Part shown: positions 18,461-27,498 of the stretch, in pieces | Layout of the letters: every line of letters starts with the position of its first letter | Position numbering within the stretch: the stretch's first letter is position 1 | From: Holophagales bacterium | GTDB taxonomy: Bacteria > Acidobacteriota > Thermoanaerobaculia > Multivoradales > Multivoraceae | DNA: 64,000 nt | NCBI GenBank assembly: GCA_009843505.1 | Contig: VYDI01000049.1 | Location: 1 to 64,000 of the forward strand | Direction: 5' to 3' | The notes under the pieces: generated by a model | Database searches by the model: none | Seen by the model: only the letters and a program-made list of their open reading frames with translations | What the model was told of the DNA's origin: nothing | Position numbers and translations under genes: made by a program

Positions 18461-18516
18461 ACTGGGTGCGCCGGCGTCCCCGCCGGCCTTCGAGAAAGGC
18501 GCGCCGCGAAGCGGCG
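18461..18516. repeat. Dispersed palindromic repeat, variant A (copy 2)
   Basis: The copy at 18461-18487 reads ACTGGGTGC followed by GCCGGCG, a CCCC-type loop and the complementary arm. It lies between the convergent ends of the M19 gene and the cyclophilin gene. A second hairpin (CGCCGC, GAA, GCGGCG at 18502-18516) follows. The arrangement would suit a bidirectional terminator or REP-type element. Identical 27-bp copies on the opposite strand lie at 23558, 42859 and 52617. Confidence 0.8.
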
Positions 18517-18518
18517 AC

Positions 18519-19175
18519 CTAGTCGTCGACTACTCGCACATGCCGAATCACCACCGGCTGCTCCAGCATCTGGCCGCGTGTGACCTCCGACCCGGCTTCC
18601 GTGAGCGTCGGGAGACCCTGAATCTCCTCGAGGATCTCGATCCCTCGCACCACCCGCCCGAATGTTGCGTAGCCCTGGCCGTCGGGCTGGCGCGTCGTGT
18701 TGCCGGTGTCGAGCGCCGGGTTGTCGGCGACGTTGAAGAAGAACTCCGAGTCGGCCGTTCCCGGCTCGAGCCGCGCGTAGGCGATCGTGCCGCGCTCGTT
18801 GAGAATTCCTGTCGTGTCGGTCGTCTCATGGGCGATCGGCGGTATCGGCCCGCCCCCGGGAGGCGACGACTCTCCCCTCCGCAGGACCTCACCGAGAAGT
18901 CCGCCCTGGACCACCTGGATCGGGCTCGGCCCGGTCGTGTTGTCGGGGCGGGTCACGCGGTAGAAGGCCGCGTCCTCGTAGTGCCCGCCCTCGACCCAGG
19001 CCAGGAAGTTGTTGGCCGAGATCGGGGCGCGGTCCGGGTAGACCAGTACCTCGATCTCGCCGAGAGCGGTTTCCAGAACCACGCCGACGGTGTTCTCTTC
19101 GGACTGGCACGCCAGCCCTCCGAAGAGGACGAACAGTGCGCCGGCGCAGAGGGCCGGCCGAGTCGTAGTCAACAT
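18519..19175 (-). CDS. Cyclophilin-type peptidyl-prolyl isomerase lipoprotein
   Basis: This 218-aa protein starts at the ATG at 19175, directly before a lipoprotein signal (MLTTTRPALCAGALFVLF, lipobox GLAC). A longer frame would enter the S9 gene upstream. The cyclophilin domain follows: TALGEIEVLVYPDRAPISANNFLAWV, FYRVTR, QGGLLG, AYARLEPGTADSEFFFNVADNPALD and YATFGRVVRGIEILEEIQ. It catalyses cis-trans proline isomerisation and is placed by its signal in the periplasm, anchored to membrane lipid. It lies 23 nt after an S9 peptidase gene and is probably co-transcribed with it. Confidence 0.92.
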   Translation of the reverse strand: MLTTTRPALCAGALFVLFGGLACQSEENTVGVVLETALGEIEVLVYPDRAPISANNFLAWVEGGHYEDAAFYRVTRPDNTTGPSPIQVVQGGLLGEVLRRGESSPPGGGPIPPIAHETTDTTGILNERGTIAYARLEPGTADSEFFFNVADNPALDTGNTTRQPDGQGYATFGRVVRGIEILEEIQGLPTLTEAGSEVTRGQMLEQPVVIRHVRVVDD

Positions 19176-19198
19176 CGCGTCGTGCCCCAGGATGAGCG

Positions 19199-21580
19199 TC
19201 ACGAGCCGGGCGGCGACAGTCGGTAGTCCGCGGGCGGCTCCTTGCCCGCGAGGTGGCGCACGAAGTAGTCCCAACTGCGTCGAATGAAGTACGGGTCGGA
19301 CATGAAACCGTGGTTGCCGGACGGCAGGACGATCAGGTCGTAATCCCGGTTCGCCTTCGTCAGGGCCTCGATGACCTGCAGCGTCAGCGCGGGCGGCACG
19401 TTGTCGTCCAGGGCGCCGTAGGCGAGCAGCAGCTTGCCTTCGAGCTGGTGGGCGATCGAGGCGTTGGCCTGCTCCTCGTAGCTCACCGTCGCCGGGTCGC
19501 CGTGGTAGGACTCGCCCCAGAGCTGGATGTAGCCCCGCTGGTCGTGGTTGCCGGCCGACGACACCGCCACCTTGTAGAAGTCCGGGTAGGCGAAGATCGC
19601 GCGCGCCGAGGCGAAACCGCCCCCGGAGTGGCCGTAGACGCCGACCCGGTCGAGGTTCATCTGCGGATAGCGGACGGCGAGCTGACGGATGGCAGTCAGG
19701 TGGTCGGGGAGACCGCCGGCCTCCTGCAGGTTCCCCTCCGAGCGCGCATGGAAGGCCTTCGAGCGCAGCGGCGTTCCGAAGCCGTCGACCGTGACCACGA
19801 CGAAGCCGAGTTGCGCCAGCGCCAGGTCGTAGCTCAGGAACAGCGTCGGGTCATGCCAGTTCTTCGTCACCCGATGCACCTGCGGCCCGGGATAGACGCC
19901 GTCGATCACCGGGTAGCTGGTTTCTTCGTTCTCCGGGTCGAAGCCGGGCGGGAAAAACACGTTGCCGTAGATGTCCGTCTTGCCGTCCCGCGCCTTGACC
20001 GTGAAGGGAACCGGCAGGGCGGTGAGCTCGACCAGCGACTCGAAGTCCGCGACTTCGAGCTCCACCGCCACGCGGCCGTCCGGAAGCAGGACCCGCGACC
20101 GCGGCGGCTGGTCGATGCGCGACCACTGGTCGACGAACGACTTGCCGCCTGGCGAGGCCGTCACCGTGTGGTCGCCTAGTTCGGGCGTGAGGATCTCCGG
20201 GCGCGACGTCGTGCGGTCGAGCGAAGCGCGGGCGAAGGTGCGCAGGTAGGGGTCGACGGCGGGGTCCAGGCCCGCCGCCGTGAAGTAGACCGTGCGCGAC
20301 ACCTCGTCGACATGCACGAGATCGCGCACCACCCAGGCGCCCCGGGTGACCTGGCGGAGCAGACCGCCGTCGCTGCCGTACAGGTAGAGGTGCGCCCAGC
20401 CGTCGCGCTGCGAGTACCAGAGCACCTCGCCGCTCTCGAGTACCCGGATGTTGGGCGTGCCTGTTCCGATCAGGAGGGTCGGCTCGACGTGGTGCCTGGA
20501 GGTCTCGGCCACCAGCGTGCGGGCGGCGCCGGTCGAAGCGTCGATCTCCTCGAGCTGCATCGAGCGCGCACCGCGCGGCCGGCGCAGCAGGTAGACCTTC
20601 GAACCGTCGTCCTTCCACCAGAGCTGCCTCAGGTCGGCCAGCGCCATGAAGGGCGTGTGGACCCGCTCGGTGCCGACCGGCCGCACCGTGCCGCTTTCGG
20701 CGTCGACGAGCAGGAGCTCGCTCCACGGCACGCCGTCATCACCGGGAATCGGCATCCGGAAGGTGTGCAGGACGGGCCGGGCGCTGTCGCCGAGATCCGT
20801 GGTCTGAAGGACGTGCATCTCACCCACCCCGCGCTGGTCCAGGCGGACGGTGAGCAGCGTCCTGCCGTCGGGTGACCACAGGGCCGAGGGCGGAAGCACG
20901 ACGCCCGCGCGCTTCTCGGTGATCGTCGAGAGCCGCGCCTCGGGACGCGAGGCGTAGTCGTGGAACGGCTCGCCGTCATCGGTCAGGCGGCGGTCCTCGC
21001 CGCTCTCCGTGGTGACGAGGTACAGGTCGTGGTCCCGCACGACGAGGCTGTAGGCCCCGTCGGGAGACGGCAGGGGCGGGGTTTCCTCCTTCTCGTCCTT
21101 CTCGTCCGCCGCGGCGGCCGGCGCTTCGACGCGCGAACACTCGGCGCCGTCCACGGTGCACCGGAACGACTCGGGCCCCTTCTCGCCCGGGATCTGAAAG
21201 GACACCTCGCCGTCCGTCGACAGGTCGATGGTCTCGAAGGGCAGCGCCAGGGGCTCCGCGGGCACGTCGCGAAGCCGGCTCAGCGACGCCGCCAGCCGGG
21301 CGTGATCGAAGGCCGGACGGCGCCGCTCGTCGCTTGCCAGCGGCTCGACGCGCCAGAACCGGTGGCCGTCGCGGTCGTCGCTGCGATACCAGAACGCCTC
21401 GCTGTCCCCGATCCACTGCGGCGTCACCGTTTCGTTGAAGATCAGCGACGCGACGCCAAGCATCCTCGCCGCGCGGTCGTAAGCCGAGGCAGGCACCTCG
21501 TCCTGCGCCGCGAGGGCAACGGCCGGCCCCGCGAGCACGACGACCATCGCCACCCGCAGGACGGCGCCTCGTATCTCCAT
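19199..21580 (-). CDS. S9 family peptidase (DPP-IV-like), second paralogue
   Basis: This protein of about 793 aa has a signal peptide ending near AVALAAQDE, a beta-propeller and a C-terminal hydrolase. Catalytic residues lie in GHSGGG (Ser), AYGALDDNVPP (Asp) and PSGNHGF (His). Start selection: ATG at 21580 has GGGAGGA 9-10 nt upstream; further in-frame starts at 21589 and 21598 lie on top of that site. A lysine- and glutamate-rich insert (DEKDEKEETPP) interrupts the propeller. Like the paralogue at 9008-11443 it should degrade peptides outside the cytoplasm. It leads into the cyclophilin lipoprotein and is divergent from the beta-lactamase-like gene. Confidence 0.92.
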   Translation of the reverse strand: MEIRGAVLRVAMVVVLAGPAVALAAQDEVPASAYDRAARMLGVASLIFNETVTPQWIGDSEAFWYRSDDRDGHRFWRVEPLASDERRRPAFDHARLAASLSRLRDVPAEPLALPFETIDLSTDGEVSFQIPGEKGPESFRCTVDGAECSRVEAPAAAADEKDEKEETPPLPSPDGAYSLVVRDHDLYLVTTESGEDRRLTDDGEPFHDYASRPEARLSTITEKRAGVVLPPSALWSPDGRTLLTVRLDQRGVGEMHVLQTTDLGDSARPVLHTFRMPIPGDDGVPWSELLLVDAESGTVRPVGTERVHTPFMALADLRQLWWKDDGSKVYLLRRPRGARSMQLEEIDASTGAARTLVAETSRHHVEPTLLIGTGTPNIRVLESGEVLWYSQRDGWAHLYLYGSDGGLLRQVTRGAWVVRDLVHVDEVSRTVYFTAAGLDPAVDPYLRTFARASLDRTTSRPEILTPELGDHTVTASPGGKSFVDQWSRIDQPPRSRVLLPDGRVAVELEVADFESLVELTALPVPFTVKARDGKTDIYGNVFFPPGFDPENEETSYPVIDGVYPGPQVHRVTKNWHDPTLFLSYDLALAQLGFVVVTVDGFGTPLRSKAFHARSEGNLQEAGGLPDHLTAIRQLAVRYPQMNLDRVGVYGHSGGGFASARAIFAYPDFYKVAVSSAGNHDQRGYIQLWGESYHGDPATVSYEEQANASIAHQLEGKLLLAYGALDDNVPPALTLQVIEALTKANRDYDLIVLPSGNHGFMSDPYFIRRSWDYFVRHLAGKEPPADYRLSPPGS

Positions 21581-21730
21581 TCTCCTCATTCCTCCCAAGC
21601 TCCCTGGAACTCATCCGTGGCCGGCTAGCGCTCCGCTCCCCGGCCCCTGCTGGTTTGGTTACAGTCGTATACCAGCTTCCGTCCGCGGCTCCGCGGCCTC
21701 GCGAGCGGCGCCTGATCATCAGGAGAACCG

Positions 21731-22801
21731 ATGTCTCGATTGCACCTCTTCCGTCCCCGCCTGCGCGTGTTCCTGCTAGCCGGCACCATCGTTGCCCTGG
21801 CCGCCGCACCGGCTTCGGCCTCCGAACGCCTCGAACTCCTGGGCGACGATCCCCGTTTGAAGCACCTCGGTTCCGAGATCGAACGCCTCGCCGAGGCCAG
21901 CCTCGGCACAGTGGGAGTCGCCGCGATCCACCTCGAGTCCGGTCGCGGCGTACTGCTCAACGCCAACGAGCGGTTCCCGATGGCGAGCACCTACAAGGTG
22001 CCGATCGCGGTCGAGATCCTCGCGCAGGTCGACGCGGGCAAGCGGTCGCTCGACGACCTCATCACGATGCAGACCAGCGATCACGTCGTCACCTATGGCG
22101 CCCTCAGCGACTTCTTCGATACGCCGGGCTCCCGCCTGACCATCCAGAACGTCCTCGGCCTGATGCTGCGGATCAGCGACAACATCGCCACCGACCTGCT
22201 GTTTCGCGAGGCCGGCGGCGCCGAAGCCATTACCGCGCGGATGAAGGCGTCCGGCGTCGAGGGAATCCGCGTCGACCGGACGACCCGGGCGCTGATCGCG
22301 AACTTCCTGGGTCGGGATGACGCAACCGTCGCCATGCCAATGCCGCCGGCCGAGTACAACCGTCTGATTCTGGAAGACAACTCGAGTCAACTGGACGAAC
22401 GCCGACTGGCCGAGTTGAACAAGTCGTTCAACTCCGATCCACGCGACACCGCGACGCCTCGAGCGATGGCCGACCTTCTGCGGAAGATCTGGAAGCGGGA
22501 GATCCTCAGCGAGAAGAGCTCGGCCCTGCTGATCGACATCATGGCCCGCTGCGAGACCGGCGAGAACCGGATTCCGGGAGCGCTGCCGCCGGGCACCCCG
22601 GTCGCCCACAAGACCGGCACGATCGGCGAGTCCACCAACGACGTGGGCGTCATCACCCTGCCGGGCGACGCGGGCCACGTGATCTCGGTCGTCTTCGTCA
22701 AGGAGTCCAAGCTGCCGTCCAACGCGGCGATGGAGCCGGTGATCGCGGAGATCGCGCGGGCCTCGCACGACTACTTCGTGTTCAACCGCGACAACTCCTG
22801 A
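21731..22801 (+). CDS. Class A beta-lactamase-fold protein lacking Glu166
   Basis: This 356-aa secreted protein (signal peptide ending near APASAS) has Ser86-Thr-Tyr-Lys89 (SxxK), Ser149-Asp-Asn (SDN loop) and Lys294-Thr-Gly. These are three of the four class A beta-lactamase motifs. The omega-loop segment that reads R-W-E-P-E-L-N in TEM reads RTTRALI here, so the deacylating Glu166 and Asn170 appear replaced by Thr185 and Ile. An insertion of roughly 35-40 residues follows before the region matching TEM DERDTTMPAAMA. It may be a slow-turnover penicillin-binding or peptidoglycan-related hydrolase rather than a resistance enzyme. Its stop overlaps the next start by one base. Confidence 0.85.
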   Translation: MSRLHLFRPRLRVFLLAGTIVALAAAPASASERLELLGDDPRLKHLGSEIERLAEASLGTVGVAAIHLESGRGVLLNANERFPMASTYKVPIAVEILAQVDAGKRSLDDLITMQTSDHVVTYGALSDFFDTPGSRLTIQNVLGLMLRISDNIATDLLFREAGGAEAITARMKASGVEGIRVDRTTRALIANFLGRDDATVAMPMPPAEYNRLILEDNSSQLDERRLAELNKSFNSDPRDTATPRAMADLLRKIWKREILSEKSSALLIDIMARCETGENRIPGALPPGTPVAHKTGTIGESTNDVGVITLPGDAGHVISVVFVKESKLPSNAAMEPVIAEIARASHDYFVFNRDNS

Positions 22802-23550
22802 TGCCCGAGGCCAACGCCTCCACCCGTCTGCGCGTCGTGGGCAGGCCGCGGCGGCCCGCCGCCTTTCATGAGGCGCTGGCGGCCGAGGAAGGCCTCCGGA
22901 AGGCCAAGGGCGAGCGGACGCGGGTTCGCCTGATGGCGTCCGGGTGCGAGCTGCTGCAGACGACCAACGTCGACTCGCTGATGATCAGCCGGGTCAGCAG
23001 CCAGGCCGGGGTGGCCAAGGGCGCCTTCTACATCTACTTCGACAGCAGGAGCGCCTTTCTCGAAGAGCTGTGCCGGGAGTACGTCGCCTACGAGATGTCG
23101 ACCTTCCCGGAACTCGACCTCGACATGGACGCCTACGAGATGGTGCGCACGATCGTCGCCTGGTACGCGGACGTGTTTCGGAAGAACTCCGGGATGATCC
23201 GCTGCCTGGTGCGCATGACCGACGTCGAGGAGCCGTTCGCGGAACTCTGGAACCGCCGGAACCGCGAGATCGCCGACCGGATTGTGTCGTTCCTGGTCTC
23301 ATTCCTCGGCATCGACGCAAAGGACCGGGGACCGCTCCGCGAGCTGGTCAACGCTCTCGGCGACGGTATGGACCAGGCGCTCTTCGCCCGACACCGCATC
23401 GACGACGCCTGGCACCACACGCCGGCCAAGCGGCGGTCCTTCGTCGACCTGCACAGTCTGATCATCTACCGGGCCGCGTTCGGGGGCGATCCGGAGCTGC
23501 CGAAGTCCTCGAGGTTTCGGCGTCTGGTCGAACAGACGGGCCGGCGCTAG
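22801..23550 (+). CDS. TetR/AcrR family transcriptional regulator
   Basis: This 249-aa regulator has an N-terminal extension of about 40 residues, then the TetR DNA-binding domain: RVRLMASGCELLQTTNVDSLMISRVSSQAGVAKGAFYIYFDSR, with the helix-turn-helix in SRVSSQAGVAKGAFY. The C-terminal ligand domain is alpha-helical. The ATG overlaps the stop of the beta-lactamase-fold gene (TGATG), so the two are translationally coupled. It may control that gene, although no operator is obvious in the 150 bp upstream of the pair. The effector is unknown. Confidence 0.9.
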   Translation: MPEANASTRLRVVGRPRRPAAFHEALAAEEGLRKAKGERTRVRLMASGCELLQTTNVDSLMISRVSSQAGVAKGAFYIYFDSRSAFLEELCREYVAYEMSTFPELDLDMDAYEMVRTIVAWYADVFRKNSGMIRCLVRMTDVEEPFAELWNRRNREIADRIVSFLVSFLGIDAKDRGPLRELVNALGDGMDQALFARHRIDDAWHHTPAKRRSFVDLHSLIIYRAAFGGDPELPKSSRFRRLVEQTGRR

Positions 23551-23557
23551 AGCGGAT

Positions 23558-23584
23558 GCCGGCGGGGACGCCGGCGCACCCAGT
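23558..23584. repeat. Dispersed palindromic repeat, variant A (copy 3)
   Basis: This 27-bp copy is the exact reverse complement of the one at 18461-18487: GCCGGCG, loop, CGCCGGC, then GCACCCAGT. It sits in the 69-bp gap between the convergent TetR and enolase-superfamily genes. Confidence 0.85.
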
Positions 23585-23619
23585 GTGCGACCCCTTCGAC
23601 GCACCGAGGACGCTCCGCC

Positions 23620-24828
23620 TTAGTCGAAGTCGAGCGGGCGACCGTCCAGCGTCGTGTACGGCGGGATCGGGTCGGTGGCGCGGAACCCGAAGATCATGTC
23701 GCCGTGGTTCCCGTCCGGGATCTGCGTGACGTCCGGCAACCGGTGCTCCTCGACGAAGTCGGGGTCGAGTTCGATGCCGAGCCCGGGACGCCGGCCGAGA
23801 TCGAGCAGGCCGTCCTCCACCGTCAGCGGCTCGCCGAGCAAGCCCTCGATGAAGTGGTTGCCGGTCTGGTCGACCTCGACGGTCAGACCGTGCCGGTGGG
23901 CCGCGACGACGTGGCCGTTGGCGATGACGGCCACCGGATCGCACCAACTGTGGGGTGCGAACTGGAGCCCCGCGCTCTTCGTCATCTCCGCGATCCTGTT
24001 CAGTTCGCTGATGCCGCCGCAGCGGCTGGCGTCGGCCTGCAGGATGTCCGCGGCGCCGCAGCGGATCAGCTCGCGAAAGCCCTCGACACCGAACTCGCAC
24101 TCTCCCACCGCGATCGGCAGGCCGGCGACCTGCCTCAGCGCCACCAGGTCGTCGATCTCGAGCGGCTGGAAGGGCTCCTCGAACCAGAAGATCCGGTGCT
24201 CCACCAGGTGCCGCGCCAGCGAGGTCGCCATCTCCAGGTTGTAGCGCCGGGTTCCGTCGGCCATCAGGTCGATCTTCGGGCCGACGGCGGCGCGGGTCAG
24301 GCTGACGGTCTCGCGGTCGTACTGCTCGTCGACGCCGGTGCGGAACTTGACCCGCCGGAAGCCCTTCTCGACCATGCGGACGGCCGTATCGGCGACGGTC
24401 GCGGGTGAGCTGTAGAGGAGGCCGCTCGCGTAGGCCGGAACACGGGAATCCTCGCCGCCGAGCAGTTCCCAGACCGGCTTCCCCTCCTGCTGGCCGAGAA
24501 GGTCCCAGAACGCCTGGTCGAGGCCGCCCATCGTCGTCAGCGCCACGCCCTTGCGGCCGTACCAGTTGGTGCGGAAGAACAGCCGCCACCACATCCTCTC
24601 GATCTGGAGCGGATCGAGACCGATCAGGAACGGGCGCAGGTGCTTGACCGTCACCTCCACCAGCTCCGGATGCGAGTAGGCCGAGCCGGTCCCGACGCGG
24701 CCGTCGTCGGTGTGCACCCGGATCAGCGAAGCGAGGCGGCCCTTGACCCTGCCCCAGGGCCCTACCCAGCCCTTCCCCTCCGGGTACTCGAAGTAGAGGT
24801 GAATGGTCTCGATGTGGTCGATGCGCAC
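23620..24828 (-). CDS. Mandelate racemase/muconate-lactonizing enzyme family protein
   Basis: This 402-aa member of the enolase superfamily has the Mg-binding acids in DLMADGTRRY (Asp), FWFEEPF (Glu) and VGECEF (Glu). The catalytic Lys lies in RVKFRTG (K-x-R type), and a His is contributed by PHSWCDP. Such enzymes abstract a proton alpha to a carboxylate, for example in sugar-acid dehydration. The start is GTG at 24828, with GGAGGA 4 nt upstream and homology beginning at once. The GPH permease gene lies divergently 81 bp away, suggesting that a sugar acid or related compound is imported and dehydrated. Confidence 0.9.
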   Translation of the reverse strand: MRIDHIETIHLYFEYPEGKGWVGPWGRVKGRLASLIRVHTDDGRVGTGSAYSHPELVEVTVKHLRPFLIGLDPLQIERMWWRLFFRTNWYGRKGVALTTMGGLDQAFWDLLGQQEGKPVWELLGGEDSRVPAYASGLLYSSPATVADTAVRMVEKGFRRVKFRTGVDEQYDRETVSLTRAAVGPKIDLMADGTRRYNLEMATSLARHLVEHRIFWFEEPFQPLEIDDLVALRQVAGLPIAVGECEFGVEGFRELIRCGAADILQADASRCGGISELNRIAEMTKSAGLQFAPHSWCDPVAVIANGHVVAAHRHGLTVEVDQTGNHFIEGLLGEPLTVEDGLLDLGRRPGLGIELDPDFVEEHRLPDVTQIPDGNHGDMIFGFRATDPIPPYTTLDGRPLDFD

Positions 24829-24851
24829 GGTGTCCTCCAACTCGCGCAAAA

Positions 24852-24880
24852 CTGACTTGCGGGTCACTTCTGACTATACT
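24852..24880 (+). promoter_or_regulatory. Probable sigma70-type promoter of the permease-dioxygenase operon
   Basis: CTGACT at 24852-24857 and TATACT at 24875-24880 are separated by 17 bp, a fair match to -35 and -10 boxes. Transcription would begin near 24887, giving a leader of about 23 nt that contains the AAGGAG ribosome site of the TTG start at 24910. The region is shared with the divergent enolase-superfamily gene. Confidence 0.45.
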
Positions 24881-24909
24881 GAACCGGACTACGGCAAGGA
24901 GAACGACGC

Positions 24910-26292
24910 TTGGCCAAGCGGGTCCCGCTGCGACATCTGCTGTTCTACGCCAGCCCGGGGATCCCGCTCGCGCTGTTCATTCCGCCGATGCCGGCGGTCC
25001 TGGCCGCGTTCTACGCCCAGCACACCGCGGCGACGACTGCGGGTATCGGCACGGCGATGCTCGTTGCCCGGGTGGCGGACGCCCTGACCGACCCGCCGAT
25101 GGGCTACCTGTCGGATGCGACGAAGGGTCGCTGGGGCCGCCGCAAGCCCTGGCTCCTGGCGGGCTCTCTCCTCGGCATGCTCGCCATGTGGGTCTTCTTC
25201 ATGCCCCCGGCCGGCGCCGGCAACTGGTACTTCCTGGCGGGCCTGCTCCTCTACTACGTCGCGATGACGGTCATGAACATCCCGCTCCGCGCGTGGTCGA
25301 GCGAACTCTCCGACGACTACGGCGAACGGTCGCGACTGTCGCTGTACTTGACGACGGCGCTGCTCGTCGGAGGCCTCCTCTTCTTCATTCTGCCACCGCT
25401 GCTCGCCCACGAATCCGTCGGACTCCTGGCCTCGGCCGAGTTCGACCGCGAGACGATGGCCCTGTTCGGCTGGATCGGCATCGCGCTGATCCCGCTGCTG
25501 CTCGGGGCGGCGTGCATCGGCGCGCCGGTCGGTCGCAGCGCCGGCCAGTCCCAGACGTCGATCATCGAGTCCTTCAGGGCGGTCCGGGGCAACGGCCCGT
25601 TCTGGTCGCTGATGACCGCGGAGTCGTTGAACTACATCGCCTCCGGCGTCTCGTACTCCGTGCTCATCATCGCGCTGTCGAACTACTGGGGCTTCGGCGG
25701 CCGGGTGGCCATCTTCCTGCTCATCGTCATCGTTGTTCAGGTCGCAGCCATGCCGCCGACCGGCTGGCTGGCGATCAGGCTCGGCAAGCACCGGACCTGG
25801 GGGCTCGGCGTCCTCGGTCAGGCCCTGGTCTTCCCCCTGATCTTCGTCATGCCGCCCGGCGCGACGCCGTTCTTCGTCATCGCGCTGTTCGGCGCCGCGA
25901 TCTCCATCTTCCAGGCGCCGCACATGATGATGCCGATGGCGATGCTCACGGACACCGCCGACTACGACCTGATGAAGAGCGGCAAGCAGCGCACCGGCAA
26001 CTACTTCGCCCTCCAGCACCTGATCTACAAGGGCATGAACGCGGTCGGCTACTCGCTGGGCTACTTCCTGCTCGCCTGGGTCGGGTACGACCCGGCGATC
26101 CCCGGGAACACGGCTTCGGCGAACCTCGGGCTCCAGGTCATCGTCGGCGTGGTCGCGCCGGTGTTCCTGCTGGCCTGCGGCGTCGTCCTGTTCCGCTATC
26201 CGCTCACCGCGGAGCGCCACGCCGTCATCCGGCGTTTCATTAGCCGCCGCGAGGCCCGGCTGGCGGCCGCCACCCGGCAGGTCCCGGGATGA
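24910..26292 (+). CDS. GPH-family (MelB-like) sodium/proton:solute symporter
   Basis: This 460-aa polytopic protein of the glycoside-pentoside-hexuronide transporter family has LVARVADALTDPPMGYLSDATKGRWGRRKPWLLAGS at residues 56-91, which carries the family D-x-x-x-D-P-x-x-G and GRRKPW motifs. DTADYDLMKSGKQRTGNYFA lies in the C-terminal half. About 12 transmembrane helices are seen. The TTG start has AAGGAG 8 nt upstream. It heads a tightly packed operon that runs through a serine hydrolase and a CPBP protease to a Rieske dioxygenase, so it may import that pathway's substrate or the divergent enzyme's. Confidence 0.9.
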   Translation: MAKRVPLRHLLFYASPGIPLALFIPPMPAVLAAFYAQHTAATTAGIGTAMLVARVADALTDPPMGYLSDATKGRWGRRKPWLLAGSLLGMLAMWVFFMPPAGAGNWYFLAGLLLYYVAMTVMNIPLRAWSSELSDDYGERSRLSLYLTTALLVGGLLFFILPPLLAHESVGLLASAEFDRETMALFGWIGIALIPLLLGAACIGAPVGRSAGQSQTSIIESFRAVRGNGPFWSLMTAESLNYIASGVSYSVLIIALSNYWGFGGRVAIFLLIVIVVQVAAMPPTGWLAIRLGKHRTWGLGVLGQALVFPLIFVMPPGATPFFVIALFGAAISIFQAPHMMMPMAMLTDTADYDLMKSGKQRTGNYFALQHLIYKGMNAVGYSLGYFLLAWVGYDPAIPGNTASANLGLQVIVGVVAPVFLLACGVVLFRYPLTAERHAVIRRFISRREARLAAATRQVPG

Positions 26293-27482
26293 CCCAGAAG
26301 GTGCCGGCCACGAACGCTTCCAGCAGCCTCGAACGCGAACTCGACTCACTGCTCGAAGGCCAGTTGGCGGCCGGCGCCAGGAACGCAGTGGCGCGGATCG
26401 AGGCGCCGGCGGCGGGTTTCGCCTATGAGCACGCCGTCGGCGTCGCCCGCGACGACACCGGCGAGGCGATGACGCCCAGGCATCGCTTCCATACGGCGAG
26501 CGTCAGCAAGTCGATGACCGCGCTCCTCGTGCTTCAGCTCGCCGAGGAAGGCGCCCTCGGGCGCGCCGGGGTCGACGCCAGGTACGTCGAGTTCGAGGTC
26601 TTCCCCGACGAGGTGCAGGAGCGGCTCCTCACGCGGGGCGGGCGGCCCGCCTTTGCCGGCGTCACCCTCCGTCACATGCTGTCGCACACCTCAGGGTTCC
26701 GCGACGCCTTCGTCGACGACGGCTCCCGGACCTCAGCGGATGCCGGCGGAGCGGCGCCGGGATCGATCATCGGCAGCAACGCGACGCGGGACATGACCGT
26801 CGCGTGGTCCCCCTGGCTGCCGGACGGCGACGCGGAGAACGAACGCGGCGTCATCAACTACTACCTGTCGCAGCCAGGAATGAGCGAGGCGCTGTTCGAG
26901 CCGGGCTCCGCGTTCCACTACAGCGACACCGCCTTCGTCCTGCTCGCGCTGCTCGTCGAGCGAGTCACCGGCGAGAGCTACCACGCGAACCTGAGGGACC
27001 GGATCATCGAGCCCTGCGGTCTCGGCGACACCTACCTGGCCTACCGGGACGATCCGCCGCTCGGACCCCGTCGACAGCCGGAGTCCGACGTCCATGCCCG
27101 CGGCACGGCCGTGTTGAGCTCGGGAGGGAACCTGTCCTTCGACTGGGGCGGCGGCGGCCTCGTCACCACCGCCGGAGACCTCGTCCTTTTCCTGCGAGCG
27201 CTGATGGACCGGAAGCTCTACGGCTCCGACCCGACCCTGCGCGACATGACCGCCTGGCAGCAGCCGCCGGGTCTCGCGCCGCGGCGAACCGGTGTCGGGC
27301 TCGGGCTGTTCAGGACCGGTTACCAGGCCGGCGAGCTGTGGGGACACTCGGGCGCCTGGGGCGCGAAGATGGACCACGACCCCGCCGCGGGCATCTATTT
27401 CGCCGGCACCGTCAACCGCACCGACGCGGCCACCGGTTGGCACCACGCGCTGATCGCGACCGTCGCTGAGCACATCCGATGA
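26289..27482 (+). CDS. Serine hydrolase (class C beta-lactamase family)
   Basis: This 397-aa cytoplasmic-type protein (no signal peptide seen) has SxxK as SVSK in HTASVSKSM and the second motif as Tyr-Ser-Asp in FHYSDTAF. The C-terminal LWGHSGAWGAK provides the H-x-G element common in this family in place of KTG. It overlaps the permease stop by 4 nt (ATGA). Members hydrolyse esters or D-amino-acid amides. In this operon an esterase or amidase acting on the imported compound is plausible, though unproven. Confidence 0.88.
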   Translation: MTQKVPATNASSSLERELDSLLEGQLAAGARNAVARIEAPAAGFAYEHAVGVARDDTGEAMTPRHRFHTASVSKSMTALLVLQLAEEGALGRAGVDARYVEFEVFPDEVQERLLTRGGRPAFAGVTLRHMLSHTSGFRDAFVDDGSRTSADAGGAAPGSIIGSNATRDMTVAWSPWLPDGDAENERGVINYYLSQPGMSEALFEPGSAFHYSDTAFVLLALLVERVTGESYHANLRDRIIEPCGLGDTYLAYRDDPPLGPRRQPESDVHARGTAVLSSGGNLSFDWGGGGLVTTAGDLVLFLRALMDRKLYGSDPTLRDMTAWQQPPGLAPRRTGVGLGLFRTGYQAGELWGHSGAWGAKMDHDPAAGIYFAGTVNRTDAATGWHHALIATVAEHIR

Positions 27483-27498
27483 GGAGGGCAAGACACCA

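Noticed and set aside
21731..22801. Beta-lactam resistance gene
   Set aside because: The Glu166 needed for class A hydrolysis appears absent, so a resistance call is not supported.
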